DNA of 64,000 bases from Diogma glabrata (taxonomy: Eukaryota; Arthropoda; Insecta; Diptera; Cylindrotomidae). The translations under genes were made by a program, and so were the position numbers. The DNA is taken from assembly GCA_963693315.1 (NCBI GenBank), contig OY856187.1, positions 108,440 through 172,439 of the forward strand. The letters are read 5' to 3'. Within the stretch, counting starts at the first letter, position 1. Every line of letters begins with the position of its first letter. This document shows positions 35,885 to 47,385 of the stretch, piece after piece. Under the pieces are notes generated by a model. It had not been told where the DNA came from, did no database searches, and saw only the letters and a list, made by a program, of their open reading frames with translations.

Positions 35885-38274
35885 CATGCGCTACGATAGG
35901 CCATCAAGAATAACGGAAGATCCTTGTCCCAATTTCTTTGGTTGGCTTCTACTACCTTTGACAAATGTTCTTCCATGGTTCGGTTGAATCGTTCTACCAT
36001 GCCATCCGACTGCGGGTTCATAGGTGTAGTTCGTGTTTTTCTAATGCCGAGTGTTCTGCACAGCTCTTCCATCAGTTGAGATTCGAAATTCCTTCCCTGG
36101 TCGGTATGCAACTCGAGCGGTGTTCCATATCTGCAAACCCATTCATTGACTAATGTTTCCGCGACCGTAACTGCTTCCTGGTTCGGTATTGCATAGGCTT
36201 CCAGCCAGTTTGTAAAGTAATCAATGACCACCATGATGTATTTGTTACCTTTTGTAGTTTCCGGAAATGGCCCCGCGATGTCTATAGCAATTCTCTCCAT
36301 TGGGGCTGCCACATTGTACTGCTGCATCTCTCCTCGAGTTCTAGTCTTTGGTCCTTTGCTAGCCGCACAAGTATCACATCTCCGACACCATTGCTCTACG
36401 TCGGTTCGATACCTTACCCAATAAAACCTCTCCCTTACTTTAGCCAGGGTTTTATAAACTCCCAGGTGTCCTCCAGAAATACTTCCATGCAGCTTTCCCA
36501 GTACCTCTTCTACTCGACTTGATGGCAACACCAGTTGCTCTAACACTTTCTTTCCATCAGCGGACTCCCATTTTCTTTTCAGTATCCCGTTATCCATCAA
36601 TAGTGAGTCCCATTGCGCCCAGTAGCATTTCACCTCCGTACTTAAAGGTGCGACCTCTTTCCACTCCGGTCGCCTTCCCTCAGTTTTCCAATTTAATATT
36701 GGAGCCATAGCTGGATCTTCTAGCTGCTCTCTTTTAATTGCCTCGGTACACCAATCTTCAGGAGTTTGGAACTTGATTTGGTTCACTTCCAATGCCTCAT
36801 TTCCCTCAGTTCTGCTACATGACTTGCACTCCTCAATACAGGCTCTTCTAGACAAGGCATCAGCGTTACCATGGATCCTTCCCTTGCGGTGTTCAACTTT
36901 GAAGTCGTAGTTCTGCAGGATCTCTATCCATCTTGCTGCTTGTCCTTCAGGAAATTTGAATTGTAATAACCATTTTAGAGCAGCATGGTCCGTGCGAATT
37001 AGGAATGGTTGTCCACACAAATACTTGTGGAAATGTTTCACAGCCTTGATGATAGCTAGCAACTCCTTCCTCGTGACACAGTAATTCCGCTCCGGCTTTG
37101 ACAGAACTTTACTGAAGTACGCCACCACTTTCTCATCATCTCCAATTTTCTGTGACAAAACAGCTCCGGTTCCTACATTGCTTGCGTCAGTGTCCAGAAT
37201 GAACATCTTTCCGGATTCTGGATAGGCTAGTATAGGGGTGTTGCATAGTTTTTCTTTTAATCGGCAGAATGCTTCATTACATTCGGTTGTCCACAGAAAC
37301 TTGGTATTTGCCTCTGTCAATTTATGTAGACTCTTGGTGATATTCGCAAAATTCTCCACGAATCTACGATAATAGGTGCATAGGCCAAGAAAACTGCGTA
37401 GCTCATGAACATTCTTCGGTACTGGCCAATGTTTCACAGCATCAATCTTCTCGGGATCGGTTCTGACTCCATTTTCTGTAATGATGTGTCCAAGGTACTT
37501 CACTTCTTTGTGGAAGAGATTGCACTTTACCGGATTCAACTTCATGTTGGCATTACCTATTCTTCTGAGTACTTCTTCGAGGTTCATTAGATGCTCTTTG
37601 AAGTTGCGACCCATTATAATGATGTCATCAAGATAAACTAGGCAGGCCTTCCAGGTTAAACCATGCAACACGCATTCCATTAGACGTTCAAATGTTGCTG
37701 GGGCATTGCATAAACCAAACGGCATCACATTGAACTCCCACAACCCATTGCCAGTAGAAAATGCTGTCTTTCGTCGATCTTCTGGATGCATTTCAACTTG
37801 CCAGTAGCCACTCTTCAGATCTAATGTGCTGTACCATTTGGCCCCTGATAGTGTATCCAGTGTGTCATCAATTCGTGGCAGTGGATAGCTGTCCTTAATG
37901 GTTACCTCATTGAGCTTTCGATAGTCTACACAAAAACGAGCTGACCCATCTTTTTTTCTAACTAGCACCACTGGTGAGCTCCATGGACTCTTAGATGGCC
38001 TGATGACTCCATCACTTTTCATTTTGTCCAGCATTCCTTGCACTTCCTCGTGTTTAGCCAGTGGTAGTCTTCTAGGAGGCTGTCTGATAGGATGAGCGCT
38101 TCCAGTGTTGATCCTATGTCGCACGATGTTTGTTCTTCCAACATCTTCATCTCCAGTAGAGAAAACGCTGCTCATCTTCGTTAATACCCTCTTGATTTCT
38201 TTGAATTCGGCTGGATTCATTCTTTTACTAAGATTTTGAAGTATTGCTACTAATGCGGGATTGTTTCTCTGCAT
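35857..38274 (-). pseudogene. pol: Gypsy family B Pol: RT-RNase H-integrase, truncated (805 aa open)
   Basis: The open frame contains reverse transcriptase (FCVDYRKLNE, LDLKSGYWQ, YLDDIIIMG near residue 210), RNase H (DTDASNVGTGAVLSQ near 360, GNADALSRR), the integrase zinc module (GGHLG.., CRRCDTC) and most of the DDE core (IDIAGP, HTDQGRNF, VERFNR). It ends in 14 unrelated residues after the integrase break. The frame also stays open upstream of the first Met into the LTR junction, so the N-terminus with protease is missing. It would normally be part of a Gag-Pol polyprotein. The integrase part is about 97% identical by eye to that of the plus element. It is the portion that the plus element lacks. 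Confidence 0.9.
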
Positions 38275-38319
38275 GAAGACCTTTTGCTCTTCTTCACAGC
38301 TGATTATCTCTTTTATGGT
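35885..38319 (-). mobile_element. Gypsy family B pol fragment, truncated at both ends
   Basis: A 2.4-kb internal piece of the same Ty3/gypsy family as 38320-42229. It is in the opposite orientation, without LTRs, gag or protease. Its left edge cuts integrase in the middle (after MAYRSA). Its right edge meets the broken 5' LTR of the plus element at 38319/38320 with the shared bases GGT.CCTGGG. Confidence 0.88.
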
Positions 38320-38585
38320 GCCTGGGTACTAATAGAGAAAGAATCTGAACTTAGTGGAATAGTAAATACAGATTTTACGATTCCGAATATTATTGATTCA
38401 AATTGTGGAAAAGCGGTGAAGTTTATTGTACATAAATTGGAGACCCTGGAATTTATTGTAAGGAAAAACGGAAGCTGCTGTAATTTGGTTGATAAATAAA
38501 GTTTGGGATTTTGTTAACTAAAGATCTGTCTTTTTACTGTCGTATTTGCTCAATAATCTAAAAGAACCAACGAAGAGTCGTTACA
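38320..38585 (+). repeat. 5' LTR of the Gag-integrase element, 5'-truncated
   Basis: Matches the last 266 bp of the 3' LTR (41969-42229) with about ten substitutions or small indels, so the pair is not new. U3 with its TATA box is missing. It ends GAGTCGTTACA and is followed, after one base, by the primer site. It contains a polyadenylation-type signal (GATAAATAAAG). Confidence 0.9.
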
Positions 38586-38586
38586 G

Positions 38587-38604
38587 TGGTGTCAGAAGTG
38601 GGAT
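38587..38604 (+). other. Primer-binding site, tRNA-Leu
   Basis: TGGTGTCAGAAGTGGGAT is a full-length match to the complement of the tRNA-Leu 3' end (..CCCACTTCTGACACCA). Among insect gypsy elements, mdg3-type elements use the same primer. Confidence 0.88.
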
Positions 38605-38614
38605 TATTGCAACA

Positions 38615-41542
38615 ATGGTCAAGACAGTAAATATTAGTGATCTCAGCCAGACCCAGCTGAAGGATGAGTTGAAGAAAAGAAATGCTCCAATCCATGGAAC
38701 GAAGGCAGAACTTGCATTCCGGCTGCGTAAAGTTTTAGAAGAAGCAGGTGAAAACACAGAGGTCATAGAAATAGAGCCAGAGGAAGCTCCGGCTCAGAAT
38801 GCCCCAGCAATTGATCCGATGATGGCGTTGATCAAAGAAATGATGGCACAGCAGCAACAACAACTTGCTGATATGATGGCCAAACAAGGAAACAATCTGA
38901 TGGCCCGACAAGAGAAACTGGCAGCAGAACAAAAAGCCCAACAAGAGAAACTGGCAGCGGAACAAAAATTAGATCAACAACAACTACGTGAAGTAATCGA
39001 GTCACGTATATCCAGTGCGGAGGTTAAAATCAACAACATGGAAAGGGAGCTGCGGAACGTTACCGAAGAACAAGAGAAATTACGCAAACTTTCGAGTAAA
39101 TTCCGCCAAGAAATAGCACAAGTGAAGTCTGGTAACATAATCAATCCATCAACTACTTCAGCTCCAGCTAGAGTGAAAACACCCGTATTTGATGGATCTA
39201 CATCGTACCAGATATTTAAGATGCAATTTGATATAGCAACAACTGGGGTTGATCACCAGCAAAAAGCAAATGCGCTTATATTGGCATTGAAGGGACCTGC
39301 TGCTGAAATTTTGCAGACACTATCAGCGACAGAGCGTGATTACAGCAAGATTATGGAGGCCTTAGAAGTAAGATATGGGGAAAGTCATATGCAAGCTCTC
39401 CATCGCATGCAGCTCAAGACACGAAAACAGGGAGTCAGCGAAACTTTGCAAGAATTAGAGGCTGACATTGTGAGACTGGTTAATCTATCCTATCCGAACT
39501 ATAACGTTGAACATCAAGATGAGCTGGCAGCTGATACATTTATCAATGCTCTTCGAGATATACAAATGAGAAATCAGCTGTATCTAAGCGGAAAGAAGCT
39601 ACCTGCGGAAGTCTTAGCATTGGCCCTGCAAATGGAAGCTGGAAAAAGAGCGTATGACTCAGGTAGAGTACGTAAGATAGAAATTGCTGAAGAGCCACTG
39701 AAAGCAGCGCTTGATGAAGTGATTATGCATGTCAAAAGTTTGGAAGATAAGCCTGAACGAAATCAACGAAGAAGATCTAGCAGAGTAAGATGCTGGAATT
39801 GTGGGCAGTTAGGGCACATCAGACAAGAATGCAAAACACGTGTAGCAGCAAAAGAAGGAATAGTTCCAGGCCGGTTGATGAACCTTTCAAACAAGCAAGT
39901 GGATGTCAAAAAGGAAGGAGATTGCCGCGTCGAACACTGGAAGAGAAGGATACATTGTAACGCTGAAGATCTTTCAAGAAGACCCTGTGTTGAGGAGCGC
40001 AAGTCATATAACAGGACTGAGAGAAAGGAGGCAAATGTCAAAAAGGAAGAAGATTGCCGCGTTGTACACCGGAAGAGAAGGATACATTGTAACGCTGAAG
40101 ATCTTTCAAGAAAACCCTGTGTTGAGGAGCGCAAGTCATGTAGCAGGACTGAGAGAAAAGAGGCAATGACAGTGAAGCAAATTAAGTTCCAAACTCCTGA
40201 CGATTGGTGTACCGAGGCAATGAAAAGAGAGCAGCTAGAAGATCCAGCTTTGGCTCCAATATTGAAATGGAAAACCGAGGGAAGGCGACCGGAGTGGAAA
40301 GACGTAGCACCTTTAAGTACGGAGGTGAAATGCTACTGGGCGCAATGGGACTCACTATTTATGGACAACGGGATACTTAAAAGAAAATGGGAGTCCGCGG
40401 ATGGAAAGAAAGTGTTAGAACAACTGGTGTTGCCATCAAGTCGAGTGGAAGAGGTACTGGGAAAGCTGCATGGAAATATTTCTGGAGGACACCTGGGAGT
40501 CAATAAAACCCTGGCTAAAGAAAGGGAGAGGTTTTATTGGGTAAGGTATCGAACCGACGTAGAGCAATGGTGTCGGCGATGCGATACTTGTGCAGCGAGC
40601 AAAGGACCAAAAACTAGAACTCGAGGAGAGATGCAACAGTACAATGTGGGTGCCCCAATGGAGAGAATTGCTATAGACATCGCGGGGCCATTTCCGGAAA
40701 CGACAAAAGGTAACAAATACATCATGGTGGTCATTGATTACTTTACAAAATGGCCGGAAGCCTATGCAATACCGAACCAGGAAGCAGTTACGGTCGCGGA
40801 AACATTAGTCAATGAATGGGTTTGCAGATATGGAATACCGCTCGAGTTGCATACCGACCAGGGAAGGAATTTCGAATCTCAACTGATGGAAGAGCTGTGC
40901 AGAACACTCGGCATTAGAAAAACACGAACTACACCTATGAACCCGCAGTCGGATGGCATGGTAGAACGATTCAACCGAACCATGGAAGAACATTTGTCAA
41001 AGGTAGTAGAAGCCAACCAAAGAAATTGGGACAAGGATCTTCCGTTATTCTTGATGGCCTATCGTAGCGCAGTGCACGATACGACAAGTGAAACGCCAGC
41101 GAATATCATGTTCGGAAGAGAACTTCATCTTCCTAGTGACATCGAGTTTGGCATCCCTGGAGGTCTGGTATCCACGAAAACAGATTATGTGGGACAACTA
41201 AGGGAGAAGATGAATAAAATCCATCAGCAGGTTCGAGACCACATTAAGATTGCCAGTGACAAAATGAAAACCAAGTACGACATAAATGCAAATAGTGGCG
41301 GTTTTCAAGAAGGAGAATTGGTATGGCTTTACAACCCCAGAAGAACTAAGGGAAGATCACCCAAGCTGCAGCCAGATTGGGAAGGCCCATATAAAATAAT
41401 CAAACGAATTAATGATGTTATCTACCGCATACAAAAGGGACCCCGTACCAAGATGAAAGTGATACATCTGCAAAGGTTGGCACCGTACCAAGGTAACAGC
41501 ACCAATGCGATCTCTGATATTGTTCGGGACGAACAAAACTAA
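38615..41542 (+). CDS. Gag-integrase fusion ORF of gypsy family B, lacking PR/RT/RNase H (975 aa)
   Basis: One uninterrupted frame. Residues 7-42 form a SAP-type DNA-binding domain (DLSQTQLKDELKKR, then GTKAEL). Residues 75-170 are a Gln-rich coiled coil. Residues about 189-375 are a gypsy-type Gag core (PVFDGSTSYQIFKMQF). A CCHC zinc knuckle lies near 393 (CWNCGQLGHIRQEC). About 25 residues later comes a twice-repeated 44-residue block derived from the end of RNase H (HCNAEDLSRRPC), then a complete integrase: zinc module near 618-660, catalytic Asp near 687 and 746, Glu near 783, and a C-terminal GPY-type module near 924. Protease, RT and RNase H are absent without a frame break. Start chosen: ATG at 38615 just after the primer site. 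A related full Pol piece lies next door on the other strand. Such a protein could package and integrate but not reverse-transcribe; this is inference. Confidence 0.88.
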   Translation: MVKTVNISDLSQTQLKDELKKRNAPIHGTKAELAFRLRKVLEEAGENTEVIEIEPEEAPAQNAPAIDPMMALIKEMMAQQQQQLADMMAKQGNNLMARQEKLAAEQKAQQEKLAAEQKLDQQQLREVIESRISSAEVKINNMERELRNVTEEQEKLRKLSSKFRQEIAQVKSGNIINPSTTSAPARVKTPVFDGSTSYQIFKMQFDIATTGVDHQQKANALILALKGPAAEILQTLSATERDYSKIMEALEVRYGESHMQALHRMQLKTRKQGVSETLQELEADIVRLVNLSYPNYNVEHQDELAADTFINALRDIQMRNQLYLSGKKLPAEVLALALQMEAGKRAYDSGRVRKIEIAEEPLKAALDEVIMHVKSLEDKPERNQRRRSSRVRCWNCGQLGHIRQECKTRVAAKEGIVPGRLMNLSNKQVDVKKEGDCRVEHWKRRIHCNAEDLSRRPCVEERKSYNRTERKEANVKKEEDCRVVHRKRRIHCNAEDLSRKPCVEERKSCSRTERKEAMTVKQIKFQTPDDWCTEAMKREQLEDPALAPILKWKTEGRRPEWKDVAPLSTEVKCYWAQWDSLFMDNGILKRKWESADGKKVLEQLVLPSSRVEEVLGKLHGNISGGHLGVNKTLAKERERFYWVRYRTDVEQWCRRCDTCAASKGPKTRTRGEMQQYNVGAPMERIAIDIAGPFPETTKGNKYIMVVIDYFTKWPEAYAIPNQEAVTVAETLVNEWVCRYGIPLELHTDQGRNFESQLMEELCRTLGIRKTRTTPMNPQSDGMVERFNRTMEEHLSKVVEANQRNWDKDLPLFLMAYRSAVHDTTSETPANIMFGRELHLPSDIEFGIPGGLVSTKTDYVGQLREKMNKIHQQVRDHIKIASDKMKTKYDINANSGGFQEGELVWLYNPRRTKGRSPKLQPDWEGPYKIIKRINDVIYRIQKGPRTKMKVIHLQRLAPYQGNSTNAISDIVRDEQN
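39903..40166 (+). repeat. In-frame 132-bp tandem duplication in the Gag-integrase ORF
   Basis: Units 39903-40034 and 40035-40166 differ at about eight positions, several of them changing amino acids, with no frame loss. The block spans the joint between the zinc-knuckle region and the RNase H/integrase linker. Confidence 0.9.
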
Positions 41543-41553
41543 ATGGAGGGCAA
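41540..41553 (+). other. Polypurine tract of gypsy family B
   Basis: The stop codon is followed by ATGGAGGGCAA directly before the LTR start TGTAATT. It is a short purine-rich stretch in the expected plus-strand primer position. Confidence 0.6.
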
Positions 41554-42226
41554 TGTAATTAACTTCGTCCAGAATGGGTTAATTTTATTTACTCATTCAT
41601 GAATTAAAAGTTAACTCCTTTTTCAATCTTTTACTTGTATTGCAAATTGTATTACATAAATTAATGTAAATTAAATTTGTTATACAAATGTTTACATTAA
41701 TGAATTAAAAGGAGTTACCTAATACATTTTGCATAAATTAAATTTGAGTTCGCTAATACAAATGCAAGTATGAATGAAAACAGGTGTGGCCTATTTCAGA
41801 TGTACGGACTACGTAGTATTGATTTCTAGTGGATTATAGAAGTTTCGATTTATTTATTTTTCGATATAAATAAGCAAACAAAAATATCAGATAGTCAGTT
41901 TTAATTCTGCAATTAAAAGTGTTTATAAATATTCGCAAGTTTAAGGAATAATCGGTGGTACTTGAGCCTGGGTACTAATAGTGAAAGAATCTGAACTTAG
42001 TGGAATAGTAAATACAGATTTTACGATTCCGAATATTATTGATTCAAATTGTGGAAAAGCGGTGAAGTTTAGTGTACATAAATTGGAGACCCTGGAATTT
42101 ATTGTAAGGAAAAACGGAAGCTGCTGTAATTTGATGACAAATAAAGTTTGAGATTCTGTTAACTAAAGATCTGTCTTTTACTGTCGTGTTTGTTCAATAA
42201 TCTAAAAGAACCAACGAAAAGTCGTT

Positions 42227-42229
<3 letters not shown>
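41554..42229 (+). repeat. 3' LTR of gypsy family B, complete (676 bp)
   Basis: Begins TGTAATTAACTTCG and ends GTCGTTACA (TG..CA). An internal inverted pair AATTAATGTAAATTAAATTTG/CAAATG..ACATTAATG is visible in U3. Partial or diverged copies lie at 1255-1552, 38320-38585, 43006-43341 and 53599-54121. It is followed at once by (AT)n. Confidence 0.92.
41865..41899 (+). promoter_or_regulatory. LTR core promoter: TATA box and initiator
   Basis: TATAAATA at 41865-41872 and TCAGT at 41895-41899 place the initiator A about 32 bp downstream of the TATA start, the normal arthropod spacing. The diverged LTR at 53599 keeps both (TATAAATA at 53759, TCAGT at 53788). Confidence 0.65.

Positions 42230-42321
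<92 letters not shown>
42230..42321. repeat. (AT)n microsatellite
   Basis: About 92 bp of AT dinucleotide between a family B LTR end and a LINE B fragment. Confidence 0.97.
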
Positions 42322-43341
<1,020 letters not shown>

Positions 43342-43541
43342 NNNNNNNNNNNNNNNNNNNNNNNNNNNNNNNNNNNNNNNNNNNNNNNNNNNNNNNNNNN
43401 NNNNNNNNNNNNNNNNNNNNNNNNNNNNNNNNNNNNNNNNNNNNNNNNNNNNNNNNNNNNNNNNNNNNNNNNNNNNNNNNNNNNNNNNNNNNNNNNNNNN
43501 NNNNNNNNNNNNNNNNNNNNNNNNNNNNNNNNNNNNNNNNN
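43342..43541. other. Assembly gap, 200 N
   Basis: Exactly 200 N. A round number suggests a placeholder; true length unknown. The left side is a plus-oriented family B LTR, the right side a minus-oriented family C pol. Confidence 1.
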
Positions 43542-44612
43542 CACCACAGGTAAACTCCATGGACTATCTGATTGGTCGATAACACCAGCCATTTTCATAT
43601 CGTTTACCATTCTATCAGCTTCTTCCCGTTTTGCTAATGGTAATCTTCTTGGTGCTTGGCGAATCGGCATCTCTGCTCCCGTGTCAATTTTATGTTTAAC
43701 CAGATTAGTTCTTCCGTTGTCTGCTGATGTACTGCAGAAGATGGACGAATAACGTTCGAGCAACTGCTCGGCTTCTTTCTTTTGTGCTTTTGTAAGTTCT
43801 GTTGTCCACTTCTGTAGTAGATTTTGTATTTCTTTCTTTTGCGTTTGATTTTCGACTTTCCTTTCTGTGTGCTGTTGTTCACATTTCACAATGGTAGTTA
43901 CTTCTTCACATTTACCGACGATTGTTCCTTTTTTGAGGGTTTTTGTTTTGTCTGACAGATTTAATGTTCTTATCGGTATTCTTAAGTTTTCATCTGGAAC
44001 AACTAATGTTTTCTCTATAATGATCTCTCGATGTTGTAGACCATTTTCATTGGCTTCCACAACCCACAACCTTGGTGACCCAGAATCTCCCTCCAATCTT
44101 CCCCAGACGATTTTTTTGGTATTAGGTGGCAGCTTTTCGCGATGTTCCAATATTATTCGCCTCATACTTGATTCTGCACCATTCATCTGAAAAACCAACT
44201 CTACGTTACCATACTTGAGTACTCCATTTCCAGCGTCTATTACAAATCCATTCGGCCTCATGAAGTCCATGCCCAAAATTACTTCATCAACGATGTCTGC
44301 CACTAGAACTTCATGCTGAAAGTGCTTATTTCCTATTTTTATTTCAGCAATTTCGCTTCTCCCGATAGTAGCACTTTCCCCTGTTACTGTTTATATTCGA
44401 TATTTTTCTGCTGGTTGTAGTTCCCCTTCTAGTAAATATGTACGGACTATTGTGCGAGTTGTTCTAGTATCTAGTGTAATGGTACAGTTGTAATCATCAA
44501 TTTCAGCTCCAATCGTTAAACTGTCACCATTCCTTGCGATTCTTGAAATAGGGATGGAGATTATATGGCATTCGGTTGTGGGAGCCAGCTTACGCCCCTT
44601 AAAGCTGACTCG
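43542..44612 (-). pseudogene. pol: Gypsy family C pol 5' part: protease and RT start
   Basis: Minus-strand reading gives a retropepsin-like protease followed by the ILGMDF block (VDEVILGMDFM) and the lead-in to RT (NLVKHKID.., PIRQAPRRLPLAKREE, SPWSLPVV). It then enters the assembly gap. The frame overlaps the gag end in -1 phase. Two lesions are clear. The protease active site reads LDTRTT where the family has DTG(A/T), so the essential Gly is replaced by Arg. An in-frame TAA lies at about 44392 (YRI*TVTG). It cannot yield active protease. Confidence 0.8.
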
Positions 44613-44614
44613 TT

Positions 44615-45815
44615 TTAGTTTAACCCTTCCACTGCTATTTGACCATCCTCTCCCGCTTGAGCCTTTTCTTCAGATGATCTCCGTCTGATTGGTGATGTTG
44701 ATCTTCTCCGTTTTCGTCTGGCCTCTCTGCATTCTCGAGATATGTGACCAAGTTTGTCACATACCCAACATCTTATTCTACTGTTGAATTCTCGGGATCT
44801 TCTTTGGGGCCTAAAACTATCCTCTTCTTCCATTTCTACACGGCGTACTTTAATTGTTGGTTTGACAATTGCTTGTGCTGTCTCACTAGTCAACACACAA
44901 GCTATTGTTTCAGCAAGCGTAGCTTTAGGTGTCATCACAGCTGACTTCCGCGTCTCTGAATCTCTTATGCCGTCGATGAACTCCATATAGTCTGGTGATG
45001 TATTTCCATGAGCCATATGTACAAGACGTTCGATTGCAGACGAAAACTCTTGCAGACTTTCTCCAATTCGCTGGTAGCGACCCTTCAACTCAAGTCTGTA
45101 TATCTCCCGCTTGTGATTACTACCATATTTGCGATCTAAAGCTTTCATGATCTCATTGTAGCTCCTTCGATCTTGTTCTGAAACTGCTTGTATTGTTTCT
45201 GCTGCTTCACCTTTCAGTGCCACTATTAAAGCTGCAACACGATGTGTTTCATTCCAATTATTTTGATCAGCTGCCGTTTCAAATTGGAATTTGAAAATGG
45301 CAAACGATGATGTACCATCGAATGGTGGCGGTTTTAACTTCTTGCTTTGTGTTTGTTGAACCGTGTGAATTGTTTTGCCATTAATTTCAACATCTTGAAG
45401 CCTTTTTTCAAAATTCACAACCATTGATTGTACTTTCTGGTTTTCGTCGAGAACTTCCTACTCCAGCACTTTCATTTCTTTTTGTACATTTTCGACTTTT
45501 TCATCTACAATTTGCTTTACTTCAACGCGTAGACTCGCTGCCATTTGTAGCATTTTCTCGTCGATGTGGGTTTTAACCAGACTAATTTCTTCTCGACTTG
45601 CAGCTAACTGTTGATCGATGTTTGCAGACTGTTGATTGAATTTGACATCTAACTTTTTCATTTCATTACTAATGCTGTTACTTTGCAAATCTAACTTTTT
45701 GTTCATAATCTATATGTTTGCCTTTACATCTGCTCTCATGTTGAAACTCATTTGCTCCATCATAGCCATTAACTGTGCAAACTCGGTGCTTCAACAGCAC
45801 CATCTTTGTCTTCAA
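44615..45815 (-). pseudogene. gag: Gypsy family C gag with stops and a frameshift
   Basis: The main open part, 44615-45424 (269 aa from the first Met), carries a gypsy Gag core (PPPFDGTSSFAIFKFQFE) and one CCHC knuckle (CWVCDKLGHISREC) followed by a basic tail. Upstream the same frame continues through a TAG at 45458 into a coiled coil (45461-45706), then another TAG near 45714. A frameshift near 45795 separates this from an acidic N-terminal piece (DEDPDARNIEDKDGAVEAP). At least three lesions therefore disrupt the gene. It differs clearly from the SAP-domain Gag of family B. Confidence 0.82.
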
Positions 45816-45985
45816 TATTTCTTGCATCCGGATCTTCATCGTAATATAATAAACTGGATCTCGGTTCAGTCTAGGCATTTACAACTGGTCCAAATTGAAA
45901 CTAAAGTTAACTAGCCAAGGTTTGGCTCACCAATACGGGCCCGAGATTGGTTCGTTGTGTAATATTGGCAGCTCCTACTCGGGAT

Positions 45986-46335
45986 ATAGTTTATTATGTC
46001 ATCTATCTTATTTATGAAATCATTGCAATTTAGGTGCTTTATTTTTACATCACTTGGGGTTTCCGAATGTGTGCTCGTTCGAATTGTGTTCTGGTGCGAG
46101 ATCGTCCTTGAATGTTTACTAGATGTCTGGCAACAAGGCGCTGTATAGTTTTCGGTCCATTGCTTGTTTGTGGCAAGGCCTAAGCAGTTCTTGAGATAAC
46201 ACATTCCTTACAGCTGTTACACTGGATGGATGTAGTGTTTGCCCTTAAAATGTGTTTACATATTGTACAGTGCAATGTTTCAGCTGGTCCAGGATTTCTT
46301 TCAATAGCAGCCACGACGAGGAGAGTTTTTAGCAG
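45986..46335 (-). pseudogene. LINE A ORF2 N-terminal fragment
   Basis: Minus-strand pieces read AAIERNPGPAETLHCTICKHILRA, TTSIQCNSCKE, NKQWTENYTAPCCQ and TPSDVKIKHLNCND. This is the Cys-rich N-terminus and the first endonuclease motif of the LINE whose better copy is at 56346-57700. Frameshifts separate the pieces (two short ORFs at 46180-46401 and 45911-46204). Truncated on both sides. Confidence 0.78.
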
Positions 46336-46339
46336 TGAG

Positions 46340-47385
46340 CCCAGTAGGGCTGGAAACCGGTTTTTGAAAACCAAAACCGGAAAACCAGAAAACCACACCA
46401 AATCAGAAAAACCAAAACCGAAACCATAACCACATTCTAAAATAGATCAAAGCCAGAACCAAAACCACGTTTAAAAATTATCAAAACCATAACCGAAACC
46501 AACTTTTAAAAATCATCAAACCAAAACCGAACCAAAAACCAAATTTTAAAATAAACGAAACCAAAATCAAATCTAAAACTTTAGTCAAGTTCAATAATAT
46601 TGTTAAAAAATTAAGACAACAATAAAATGCAACAAGAAATACTGCCATGCTAAACACAGAGGTCGTAGCTTACTTTTTTGTCAAAAATCAGTTACGAATC
46701 TAACATGATATAAAAATACTAAAAATGGTCGATGGATATTTTTTCATATAAGTAATTAAAACATTTACATATTTTCTTTTTTCATTAAAAAATTACTCTA
46801 TAAAGATGTCGTATCGTAATATTTGTCAATTACTATAACAATTAGCTGTATCTATCAATTCCTAAGCTATTTCGGTCGTAACTTTACTGTCTTACAGTTA
46901 TTATACTGTCTTTCGGTAACTTTCCAACCCAAAATATGACTTCTCGATCAGTTGGACATTAAAAATGATTTAGTGGTTTATGTTTTTTAGTGTGATTTTT
47001 GTTAAAATTTCATTAATTTGGCTTTGGAAATTATTGTTGTTAGATATAACATTTCAAATATAAATTTAAAGTTCATGTTGTAAATTTATTTTAAATTCTT
47101 TCATTTGAATAGCCATGAATAAAATAGCAAACAAACCACGGTAGCAAGTTCGCCTTGTTATATCTTGAAATGCACTAGGCGCTACGCAGAAATGAAACAC
47201 TTTCTCCTGGGCATGTAATGTATCTTAAATTAGCTCAATATTTTTTACTGAGCATTGGCATTGGCATTGTTGACAAATGTTGTAATTTTTAATCAATTCT
47301 CTGAGGAATACTCAAACAAAAATTTTTTAGCTATAAACCGAAACCAAACCAAATTTTGACGTTTGGAAAAACCGAAACCAAAACA
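46340..47385. repeat. AAACC-rich low-complexity blocks and unassigned sequence
   Basis: 46340-46580 and 47330-47385 contain many AAACC/AAAACC/CCGAAACC units; the left one begins CAGTAGGGCTGGAAACCGG, which looks like a hAT-type terminus. No complementary right terminus is found, so this is at most a broken element. Between the blocks there is AT-rich DNA without a recognised gene. Confidence 0.45.

Larger units (their letters stand above)
43542..45985 (-). mobile_element. Gypsy family C, decayed gag and 5' pol
   Basis: Minus-strand Ty3/gypsy fragment holding gag, protease and the very start of RT; the rest is in or beyond the gap. No LTR is recognised for it. The right edge meets a LINE A fragment at about 45985. 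Multiple stops and frameshifts show that it is old. Confidence 0.8.

Noticed and set aside
36224..36710. Plus-strand ORFs within the minus-strand gypsy pol
   Set aside because: They are antisense shadows; the same peptides recur antisense to the plus-strand integrase at 40534-40993.
39763..40134. ORFs opposite and offset to the Gag-integrase duplication (39763-40134 minus, 39903-40169 plus)
   Set aside because: They are off-frame readings kept open by the 132-bp duplication, a multiple of three.
46340..46580. Telomere-like repeat
   Set aside because: The AAACC/CCGAAACC units are irregular and do not match the insect TTAGG repeat; it looks like low-complexity TE debris.
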